A stretch of 64,000 nt of DNA from Zoroaster sp. YZ-2022 (lineage: Eukaryota > Echinodermata > Asteroidea > Forcipulatida > Zoroasteridae). Location: assembly GCA_029582265.1 (NCBI GenBank), contig CM055828.1, positions 9,442,402 to 9,506,401 on the forward strand. Direction: 5' to 3'. Under the pieces are notes generated by a model. That model was not told where the DNA came from, did no database searches, and saw nothing but the letters and a program-made list of their open reading frames with translations. This document shows positions 36,001-48,000 of this stretch, piece after piece. Positions within the stretch are counted from its first letter, which is position 1. The number at the start of each line of letters is the position of its first letter. The position numbers and the translations under genes were made by a program.

Positions 36001-39000
36001 GTCAGTTGTACTCGAACACGAAGATGTGGTCGCAGAAGAATTTCTCGAATTTGCCGGCTTCGCTTGACCCGGCTGCCGTGTCTATCACTGCCGCCCCTTG
36101 CGTTTAGTGGCGAAGAGAAAAAGCTAGTGATACTTTTCTGCGAGTGCGACATAATTATTTTGATCAAAACACTTCCAAAAACGTTCACAAAACTTTTCAT
36201 GAATGGGCGGAGGGACGCACGTGAATAATTTTCCCTTTGCTGAGCACATCGCGGGGAAAGCTAGACGTTTACGAAGTCACGCTTAACCAACCTGAAATTT
36301 ACGTACATCGACATTACGAAGCACGTCGCATCATTTACACGCGGTAGAGACTAGTGGCATTAGCTCATCGTGCAGGCGCAAACAACCAATCATAATGGGG
36401 ATTCCCAGGTCTTTTCCCTGACGTCATAAATAAATGCTAATTAGTGTATTTATTTGTACCGCTACAAACTGAGATTTATTTTATAATATCGTACGATGTT
36501 TTAATTGATCTATAGTGGCAAATAACTCAAAATAGTGGCAAATAACTCAAAGAAATGAAGAATACATGAACTTTTTTTACATTTATTACTGTTTAATGAA
36601 ATATTCACACAATTTTTGTGCCGGTCGGCCAGCGGGAGTGCCGGTTAGACCCGACCGGCGCCGACCGGCGTAGCTACAACCCTGCTCATTATTATTGTGT
36701 AGCAGCGCCATGAGCGTCTTTAGGCGGATACAGCACATTACAGATACTCATTATTATTGTGTAGCTGCGCCATGAGCGTCTTTAGGCGGATACAGCACAT
36801 TACAGATACTCATTATTATTGTGTAGCTGCGCCATGAGCGTCTTTAGGCGGATACAGCACATTACAGATACTCATTATTATTATTATTAAATTCCCAAAC
36901 CAACCCACAACAACATATAAATATATAAATTATACACTTTTTATTTTGTATTATTTTTATGGATTATTTTTTGTAAAATTGTTGTTGTATTATTATTATT
37001 ATTATTATTGTTTGCTTGATGATCTGGACCCCCCTCACTTTTAAAATCATTCTGCTCCCCTTTATAGTGGAAATGTTAATGAAGAAGTGTAGGCTTAGTT
37101 CACAACAAATATTTCATTAATGGCCTAGTGAAAGATGTTTTATAACAATGGAAGGGTGATGTTCACTGTACATATCTGTTAGATGTGACTTGATATCATC
37201 TAGTATAAATTATTGGCGTGACATACAAACTTACGTTCAATATCTCCTTGTGTCATTTCTTCAGTCTTTGTGAGGGCAATTGCCTGTAGGTCGTGATCTG
37301 AAGCCCATTTGACCTGGTTTGTCATCAAGGCTCCTAAAGGAAATATCACAAGCATGATGCCCTTATTTAAGAGCGGGTTTATTAAGAGCGGGTTTGACAA
37401 ATGTTAGTGATTTGCCATAACTGGCGGCAACACACCAAGAACATGTTCATTATGACACAATTTGTTAAGTTTAGAAGGAAGTTTAACATATGTACAAGAT
37501 CTGGTATTTTTTCTCCATTTTGAATAAAGAACGATGGGGTTGTACCACATCCTCCCCATGCTCCTAGTGTATTATCCCATAGCCTCTTTTCAATGAAATG
37601 GTCCGAACAATCCCAGATAAATTTGCATTATATTGTAAATTACCATATATGGAATGCCACATGGTAATAAAGAAAACAATAATTCCATCAATGAATTATA
37701 CATTTCAATCTAGGAGCATATTCAACATGAAACAGTTGTAGGTTTGTATGGAATAAGATTACATCACGGTTTATTGATGGGAATGTCGGGTGGGGGTGCT
37801 GTTTACTGCTCCGTTACGGTAATTCCGCTATGACCCTGACCAAAGTTTCAATATTTGTATTATCAAAGGTATATATATGTACATGAAATAACAATACAGT
37901 ACATATAGATGCATTTTACATAGCGTATGATCTAAATTCTTAAGTGGTATAGTACAATGTGTTTATTTCTCACAACACGTTCTGTATCCTAGTGTTCTGT
38001 CAATAACGATAGGATCATCCTAGCAATGATTGTGCGTAGTATTTGGCATATTTTGCAGTTGAAATATATCTAATAATCATTGGCTGGCAGAAGTACATGT
38101 ACACACTCATGTTGTACCATAACTTATGTGCATAAAGTGTACGCACAACGCTCACTTGATGCCAAAGTGGCTATCATCAAGACACTGGGAGCAAATTCAC
38201 CGCTAGAGGGCTACAATGTGCACAGAGCAATTAGTCGATGGACATTTAATCAATGATAACCTCCCTCTGTTAGCCCCCTATTCCCCCCCCCCCCCACCCC
38301 AACCCAAAGAAAAAGGTAAGAAAATTTGTTATCCTTTCAGTCAGATGGCAAAACTTGTTTAAAATAGTTTAAATACACTATATTAAGATCATAAATTTGA
38401 ACAGTTTCTTAATAATATCTCTTACTACAGCCAAACTGCTTCCCCACAATAGAAGACATCTACGTAGCTACTGTTGAATCTAACCGAGGAATAAAAGAAA
38501 GGATCCGCTTTTATGACACAAAAGGATTGGTATGTGAAAGTTAAATTGAATTTATCATTCAAACTGCTAAGCAAACAATATATGCTAAGCAGACAATATA
38601 TGCTAAGCAGACAATATATGCTAAGCAGACAATATATGCTAAGCAGACAATATATGCTAAGCAGACAATATATGCTAAGCAGACAATATATGCTAAGCAG
38701 ACAATATATGCTAAGCAGACAATATATGCTAAGCAGACAATATATGCTAAGCAGACAATATATGCTAAGCAGACAATATATGCTAAGCAGACAATATATG
38801 CTAAGCAGACAATATATGCTAAGCAGACAATATATGCTAAGCAGACAATATATGCTAAGCAGACAGATGAGTAGGATCTCTTTCTTTCCGGCTACACTTG
38901 AATACAATATCAAACAGACCTTGCATGTACTGTATATTCCACAACTTTGGACCAGCCTCTTTGGGCCACACTAAACTTCATTGGGAATAAAGAATGTATG

Positions 39001-42000
39001 AAGACAGATATATGAACATTTCATGTCTGTACATATTCCATTGTGACCAACGAGTCAAACCTAAATATAATGTGTGTGTTTGACTTCAATACACAAGTAA
39101 TTAACAGGCATGTGACTTCTCCGGATTTTCCTGATTTCAGGATTTTTTTTCAAATCTCCCTTTGCCTCAAAATGTTCTTGAAAGAAGAGAAGTAGCCACC
39201 AAGGAAATAAAGAAGTAGCCTGTATTGTGTAAAAACCTCTAGTTTCTTATTTGTGGGGATGTGGAGAGTCTGTAAATCCTCCAAATCCTCCTTTGTCATC
39301 TAGACCAAAGGGAGACCTGGGCCCGCTACGTATTTTTCAGGATTTTTTACTTTTATCAAATCACACCCCTGAATTAACTTTGTATAGGGTCTAGGATAAA
39401 AAAGGCGGTACATAATTGATATGGACTTGCAAATATGCACATATGCATGCAAACCTATAATTCATACATGTATTTTAACAATTATATCGCCGTGTGCCTG
39501 GAAGAAGGTCGTAAGGCTGTACGACCTTCTTCCAGGCGCACAACTTTTTGTCCCAGCAGAAGGTCATAAGTAATAAAATCGCTCATTTGAAAAAAAAGTA
39601 GTGCATAACTGTGTTAGAATTACTCCCAAGACATGTTTTTCCATTCCCATGCAGAATTTAACTTTCCTACAATGACAGAAAAATGGCAGAAAAACAGCCA
39701 AACTTTCACACTCAATTTTCTTGAAACACAATTTTGCACATTAATTGCTTACGACCTTTTGCTGGTCACACATTCGTTATGTCCTTCTTCCGGGAACACA
39801 ACGATATGTTTTAAACAAAGTATCTTACGGACGGCTGATGGCCATTTCCGCGGCTTGCGGATGGGGGTTTCGCCTTGAATAGAAATCTTCAAGAAGGCTG
39901 ATCGTTTGGTGAACCATATTGTTCTTGAATGGGAGTGTTATATAATACATTGGGCTTTCAAGAGCTTTCTGAACACAGCGCTTTCAATTACACTATGGGG
40001 GGACTTCGCGTGCGATGAATAGGGTATGCCTAGTTTAGCTTGCCCGCTTATTGTTCGGTCTATACGCTCGGCTGAATAGCGTGGTGTAATTATGCACAGT
40101 GCTGTCACTTCCATACACGATGGCTTTGAGTGAAGACAAAGATACTCTCACGGCAACCAGTGGTTCAGATTGTGAATCTTTTTCTGAACAAACTTCAGAT
40201 ATTGAAAGTAGTGCCAGTTATTCTGACATAAATGTGCCGTTAGTGAGACTTGTTTTTACAAAAAAAAAAAAATATTTGATAGTATCCAGGGGAAGTTATT
40301 AGAAAATAACTATATTGTACACCATGTCCAGGGGACAGAAGCTCTAATACTTATCGATATAAGTACAATATACAATAAGTAAAATATAAAACATGGGTCG
40401 TTGTGCACATGTACACGTAGTTGTAAAATCTCTGTATACCAGCACCCTATCCACGGCCGGGTTCGACCCTGTGCTCCCCGGCCGCACAGATGTTTCTTGG
40501 TTGGCCGCACTGCCCTCACTCGGTAAAAAATAATACAGGCGAACTGTCCAGCGGTCCATAATATTGCACCGTATGCAAGGGGTTAAATATTATTAATATT
40601 AGTAAACAAAACCAAATGCCATTTAAATTTTTGTTACAGAATTCCAAGAACTACCCAGAACTTCCAAAGCACTATTTTGCCATTGCAGATGTAAGTTTTA
40701 TATTTATGGGAAATTGGAAGTTTGTCATTATACAACCTTTTTGTACAAAGCAGTGGAGTGACCATCATCAAGGATGAGTACAAAGTTAATACGATCTACA
40801 GGAGAGGGATTTTTCCAGAGAACAAAATATCAATTAAAAATGGGATCAGTATAAATAGTTGGATCTGCAAAGTTGTATGTGGTTGAACAAAGAAAGATAA
40901 ATGTGCAGATTCACATATATAATTTAAGTAATAAGCAAATTTCAACAAAGCATATATTTAAAATCTGTTTCTCATGTTGGTCTTCTCTGATCTTGATTTG
41001 TACACAAGTCTATGAGAATCAAAATGAGGCTCATATCCAAAATAATGGGATGCCTTCCAAGCTGTGATTTGTTTGTGTGTGGTGATTGGCAGTCAGGGAA
41101 TAGACATAAATGGGTGCAGTGAAATATGAGTGAATTATGCATAGATCTAATGTTGATTGCAGGGCTTTATTCTGATGTACAGCATCACAAGTCAAGAGTC
41201 ATTCCGCCAGGTGCAGCTACTTAAGAAAGAGGTGGACAAGATCTCCAAGGAGAAAGATAAAAGAGAAGTATGTGATGGGGACTATAGCTAGCCTAGCAGA
41301 ATAGTTATCCAGTGATGGGGAACCTAGCTAGCCTAGCAGAATAGTTACCCAGTGATGGGAAACCTAGCTAGCCTAGCAGAATAGTTACCCAGTGATGGGA
41401 AACCTAGCTAGCCTAGCAGAATAGTTACCCAGTGATGGGAAACCTAGCTAGCCTAGCAGAATAGTTACCCAGTGATGGGAAACCTAGCTAGCCTAGCAGA
41501 ATAGTTACCCAGTGATGGGAAACCTAGCTAGTCTAGCAGAATAGTTACCCAGTAATGGGAAACCTAGCTAGCCTAGCAGAATAGTTATCCAGTGATGTGA
41601 AACCTAGCTAGCCTAGCAGAATAGTTATCCAGTGATGGCGGAATCTAGCTAGCCTAGCAGAATAGTTATCCAGTGATGGGAAACCTAGCTAGCCTAGCAG
41701 AATAGTTACCCAGTGATGGGAAACCTAGCTAGCCAAGCAGAATAGTTATCCAGTGATGGGAAACCTAGCTAGCCTAGCAGAATAGTTACCCAGTGATGGG
41801 AAACCTAGCTAGCCTAGCAGAATAGTTATCCAGTTACGGGAAACCTAGCTAGCCTAGCAGAATAGTTATCCGGTGATGGAGGAACCTAGCTACCCTAGCA
41901 GAATAGTTATCCAGTGATGGGAAACCTAGCTCGCCTAGCAGAATAGTTATCCAGTGATGTGAAACCTAGCTAGCCTAGCAGAATAGTTACCTAGTGATAG

Positions 42001-45000
42001 GGGAACCTAGCTAGCCTAGCAGAAAAGTTACCTAGTGATGGGAACCTAGCTAGCCTAGTAGAAAAGTTACCCAGTGATGGGAAACCTAGCTAGCCTAGCA
42101 GAATAGTTACCCAGTGATGGGAAACCTAGCTAGCCTAGCAGAATAGTTATCCAGTTACGGGAAACCTAGCTCGCCTAGCAGAATAGTTATCCAGTGATGG
42201 AGGAACATAGCTACCCTAGCAGAATAGTTATCCAGTGATGGGGAAACCTAGCTCGCCTAGCAGAATAGTTATCCAGTGATGTGAAACCTAGCTAGCCTAG
42301 CAGAATAGTTACCTAGTGATAGGGGAACCTAGCTAGCCTAGCAGAAAAGTTACCTAGTGATGAGAAACCTAGCTAGCCTAGCAGAATAGTTATCCGGTGA
42401 TGGGAAACCTAGCTAGCCTAGCAGAATAGTTATCCGGTGATGGAGGAACCTAGCTACCCTAGCAGAATAGTTATCCAGTGATGGGAAACCTAGCTCGCCT
42501 AGCAGAATAGCTATTCGGTGATGGGAGAACCTAGCTAGCCTAGCAGAATAGTTACCTAGTGATAGGGGAACCTAGCTAGCCTAGTAGAAAAGTTACCTAG
42601 TAATGGGGAAACCTAGCTAGACTAGCAGAATAGTTACCTAGTGATGGGGGAACCTAACTAGCATAGCTGAATAGTTATCCAGTGATGGGGGAACCGAACT
42701 TGCTAAGCAAAGAACAAAAAGGGCCATAGATAGCCTAGCTAGCAGAAACTTGATCTAGCTGTGAGGATCTAGTGGTAGATCCAGATATCAAATTGGAGGG
42801 GGCTGAGTTACTGAAAATGCATTGTATTTCCCCAGAAATTGAACCTCTTCAACCATCATTCAGTTGGGGGGGGGGGGGGGTGGCATCGGCATCCAGTGAT
42901 TGGGACTGGAAGAGTTATCTGTTGTAATCTAATCCAGTAATGGTATGGGGATGCTATTTAGCATTGTTATATCTAATAATAATGAAGTCTTGTATAGCAC
43001 CAAATCTACCAATATATGATACTCAAAGGTCTGTACGTTATTACCCTAGTCATTTTGTCAATATCATTCCACAAACTCACAGCTCTGAGGAGTAAACAGT
43101 CAGCAGCCCGTCAGGTAATGGGAGTGTTTGCTATTAAGCTTCTACACAATCACTATGTATTTGTTGTGTTGTTTGTGTATAGTCTTTTGTGAAACAACAT
43201 TTATTTTTGCAAAGATCCTGTTAACTGAAGCATAGAAAAATCCACAAAAGCAAGTTAATATATTTAAACTCTTGAAACACCTGTAACAAAGAAGTGTATT
43301 TTGGTTTTCCAATTGTTTTATTATTGCTCAGGTTTCTCTCATTGTAGTGGGTAATAAAGCTGATTTATACAAAGAACGACAAGTAGAATATGACATGGTG
43401 TGTGCATGGGCACAAAAAGAAAAAGGTAGAGTTTTAAACTTAGTTTTCAATTTCTTTTGGAAAAGACATTTTCAATTATGAAACAAATGTTAACATTAAA
43501 TCAAAATTAAATAAAACTTTTGAAATTATTTCAAATATTTGTGTACATTTATGATAAAGTAAATGGGCACGGTATTGGGTAAAATGTGTATTATCGGGTG
43601 TAAATTGGAAACATGAAAATAGGATGACATTTGGAAATGATTTTCCCTCAATTCTATAGGTTTGGAATCTTTGTTGTAAAATTGCTATGAAATTCATCAA
43701 TCAATTAAACATGTATTGCCCGTGTTCTTTGATATTTCTTTTGGCAATTTCTTGAAATTTTCTCATTTGTTGAAACACTGCTATTTTACTCTAGGTAAAG
43801 ATAATAACTACTTTAAAATACACAAGAGTCAAAATACACATGACTCAAAATTCTAATGATTCAAAATACTAATGAGCAGAATAGTTTTACAGTAAATATG
43901 TCCCAAAAGTCCATTCATAAATTAATTTAGACACTTATATACTGAAAAACTAAGCTTCTGACTATTATTTTGTCAGATATCTAATTTCAAAGAATTTGTT
44001 TTCATGGAAATTATCAATGTCCTGATGAAAACTAAAATTGCTGACAAAATAGCAGAAAAGTAAACACAGATGATACATCTTTAACCCTAACTCCCTAAGC
44101 ATTTTTACTAGAAACCTTCCTCAACCTATCAAATCCCAACACCATGGTTGACTGTTGATGGTTTACAGTACTAAACCCATCAAACTCCAACAGTCCACTT
44201 GCCATAACAGTACTCAACCCGTCAAACTCCAACAGGCCCTTAGCTGTTGGATTTTGATTGAGTGGGTACACATGGCCCAAAGTAAAGTTTGAACACTGGA
44301 GTCACACAGTACTCAACCCATCATAATCCAACAATTGTTTTCATGCTAAAAAAATTAACTATACAAAAACTAAAACACCCTATGGAATAAATGGTAGATT
44401 CTAGTTGTATGATGTTAGACACAATGCCAAGCATACCTAAGTACAATATTTGCCTTTATCAGTTGTTTATTACAGCAGGTTGCATACACACACTCTCTCC
44501 ACTCAAAGTCTAACAATGTTGCATGCTAGTAGAACCACCGTCCTCACTCAATCAAAATCCAACACTGTTACTGCACACATACAGTACTCATCCAGCCATA
44601 TTCCAACACTTTACACATGCCATATCAGAAGTACACAGTACTCAACCCATCAAACTCCAACAATCCCAGGTGTTGGAGTTTGGCTGGATGGGGATCGTTA
44701 GGGTTAATAGATAAGTTCTCTATAAATGATCTATGTTTTTTCTCAAATTAAATATTTCAGTGATATTTAACTTTAAAATTAAATACATGTAACTTAGCAA
44801 TGCAATAATTAGCTTCATCATTATTGAGTAATATCCAAAACTAAACTCTTAATTGGTCTCCATCCAGTTCTGTGTAATTTTGACCGAACATCAATTATAA
44901 ATAGAAGATATTTTCAGAACGCATTTACTCCAAAAATTGAGTTTAATTGGTGTCATCCTAAACCTTATTTTATTTCTCTGTATTAAAGTTTACTTTGTTT

Positions 45001-48000
45001 TGTTTTCTTTGATCAGTTCCTCTTTATGAGGTGACAGTTGCCAATAGGAAAGTGTTGATGGAGCCTATTGTAGCCCTGACATCCAAGCTTACTCTACCCA
45101 TTGGTAAGAACACTTTAGTCCGGTTGATGAAATTCTTGCATCGGGTGATAAACAATTGATTTAATTTTGCCTTACACCGTTGTGTATGTAGCACTGCATT
45201 CTAAGTGCTTTCCAAGTGTCTGTGGGAAAAAATTCACAGGCGACTCGGGCAGGTGTTCTTTCAGTCTCGTTGGGAGATTCCGTCCTCACAGGGGATCCGG
45301 TATACTCCCGCTCTGCTGCTGGGAGCCGGTTTATATACTCACGGAACTTAAAAACGCGTCATCCCAATATTTCACATATTTTTCAACAGCAGATTATTGC
45401 AGTGAGAAATAAGAACATAGGTTAACAATTTATGAGCGCAAATTTTCACATACTGACACAATAAAAGTGCTATGTACAATTATGCTTCAATTTATCACTG
45501 CATATAAGTTATACATATTTATTGAGAAATATAAGTTGATGCGTTTTTAAATTCTGTGAGTGTACTTATCGGTGTGGAGAAGTCCTTGAAGTTTTCTGGG
45601 GGTGGAGTGGTAGACTGTGATGCCTGCTTGGTGGAGGATGCGCTGAAGTTTGTGTGACGTAGAACCCAGGTAGGGAAGACAGGTAGAAAGGGTTAGACTT
45701 GTTTATCACCCGAAGCAAGAATTTCACCAACCTATATCTATCGTGGAACTCGCTGCTATATAGGATTCTAGCCAGCCAATCGTCATCGGGCAAGCTCCGG
45801 AGGTTAAGACATGTGCACTAGTAAGCAGGAGGTCATGGGTTTGAATCCCGCCCGAGTTGCCTGTGAAGTTTTTTTCACAGACACTCGGAAAGCGCTGAGT
45901 ATACAGTGCTATACACACGTCGGTGTAGGGCAATATTAAATCAACACTTTAGTCCGGTTAATACTTCATGTTAACAATAGGAATGTACAATATCGGAATT
46001 CACTTATTTGCCATAAAGTTGAAGATAGTATCAAATATCTCTTTAAGAAAAGTAAATAATTATTCCCCAATAATTTACATCAGAATTTGTATACAGAACT
46101 GTCTACAAATTCAACCTTAAAATGAACATGAAGTTTGTGTTTACTGACATTGTCACTATTTTCTTGTTAATGAAAAACCTTGCATTGGCTGCAATTTCAC
46201 AAATACAGAGAGTATACATTCAGCATGAACATCTCCTCCGTGAATGCACCGTTAAAGCTCGGTGAATTGCACTTTTTCCGTGAATTTCATGGCGCTCGTT
46301 CCCATTTCACCGTGTGGTCACGGTGTGAGAGCACCGTGACTGCAAGGTGAAACCACCGTTAAACAAATCTTTTGTTTGGTCCTCGGTGAAAGCTGGGTGA
46401 AAACGCGGTGAACCTCGAAAGCTCAGTTGAGGCCGGCTCATTAACTACATCAAAGGAAGTTATCCTCTTGCCCATTGTTGACGCTTTTGTGCATGTGATA
46501 ATCCCTCTTGGATGGAAGGTAAACACACTAAACATAACGGTACTGTTGGTATTTGGGCAAGGTTGGGTTCTGTATTTGGTCGAGTTATAGGTTGCTTGAA
46601 AAATTCTGCTACGACTTGACGGGCAGGTTACATTTTCGGCATTGCAATTTGCGTGCGCTGATCGTTTGCAACGATACAGGGGCTCCATTGCTTTTTGTTT
46701 GGCTTTCTTTAGCAGTAGAGGAAAATACAGTAGGCCTTCGATGTCCGTTAACAATAAATGTAACTGTGAAATGATTAAATTCACTGCCAAGGCTCATAGA
46801 AAACACAATTCTGGCAGCTACAACAATCCTCTTTAACCCCGGCAGGACTTTGGTCAAGGCGGTCTCGTTTTGTATGTTTGCTAATTTATTTATGTTATTG
46901 TTTATGAACCCGGTGAGGTTTATAGTTTTGCGATATGACTCGATTAACGAATGTCGTTTTATTCACGTATCGTACCCGTGACTTGTATAGTGTGAGAGCC
47001 CGCAAAACCGTTGTTGCAATCATTCACGGTGACCTCTAGTGCACGTTCAAAATGTATGCACGCCGCCGATTACCAGCCGCGACCATGTGCTTGCAGCCGG
47101 GGAACCCCGTAACAACACACTTGCTTACCACACGCAGTCCTCATTTCCAGGATCGTGTAAACATTACCAATGTCGAAGTGTCATTATCTGGGTTCCTTCC
47201 TCCATGATTCATGTGCTTCTACTTTTTCCGTGCTATGATGTACTTTATGCTTTACAAGGAATCGAATTGTTTTTATTCAAAGCAAATGGATTAATAAAAT
47301 GATACTTGGCTTGTCACTTGAAATAATTTATTTGGCAATAGGCCTATGTGTTTGTTTAATCCAGCATTGGTGTGCAGGAATAGTAATGCAATAATGTGTA
47401 ATGCAATGGGCGATGGTCAACCTGGGATTTTTAGAACTGAAAGTTAACCCATAAACTTTAATATAAACAGGAAACTGAACATCAACAAGTTACCCGAAAT
47501 ATAAAGCTTTTAGGCCTAGTCATGCACACGTATCAAAACGATGCGTTAAATAGTGTTTAAAGTTTATATTGATGATTTATATGTACGAAGTTTTAATACC
47601 TTGACGGTTGTGCCTACACTTGTCATTGATAACAGATCGAATCATTACAAACGGCTTTAATTTGTTCTTCTCCATGGAACTGTCGCTCTACAACATCTTA
47701 CAATAATAAAACTAATTTTCTGTCTAATCTGTCTTTCGTTATTTTTCCTCCTTACTCAAAACATAGTGCCATCAAAATTAGAGTTTTTCGTTACATGAGA
47801 TGAGAAAAAGGGACATCAAACCTCGGACGAATGACGATGCTCATTGATTGTTGATTATATCAATAAAATAATAATCATGAAGTTAAATTGTCAAAACCGT
47901 AAGAAGATGATAGTCCATAATAAATTGGTTTCACACACAGCAGCTGCTTCCGCAGGTCATGTCCCCTGACGTGCTGATACAATTACGTGGGTAGTACACT

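Noticed and set aside
29091..36888. CRISPR-like regular arrays (44-bp and 62-bp periods)
   Set aside because: Units are head-to-tail without unique spacers, and the genome is a split-gene eukaryote.
38425..38974. 150-160 codon ORFs made of a repeated hexapeptide
   Set aside because: Generated by the 18-bp array in the NKIRAS intron; the - strand frame also overlaps exon 2 antisense.
40121..40302. Separate small gene
   Set aside because: Single short frame ending in an A-run, no splice or homology support, inside an NKIRAS intron.
44091..44110. Interstitial telomere repeat
   Set aside because: Only two telomere-like words, always at the ends of TTAA-flanked elements.
46359..46857. Overlapping ORFs up to 143 codons at the left of the CACTA-like element
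   Set aside because: Frames on both strands overlap and show no recognisable domain; no transposase motifs.
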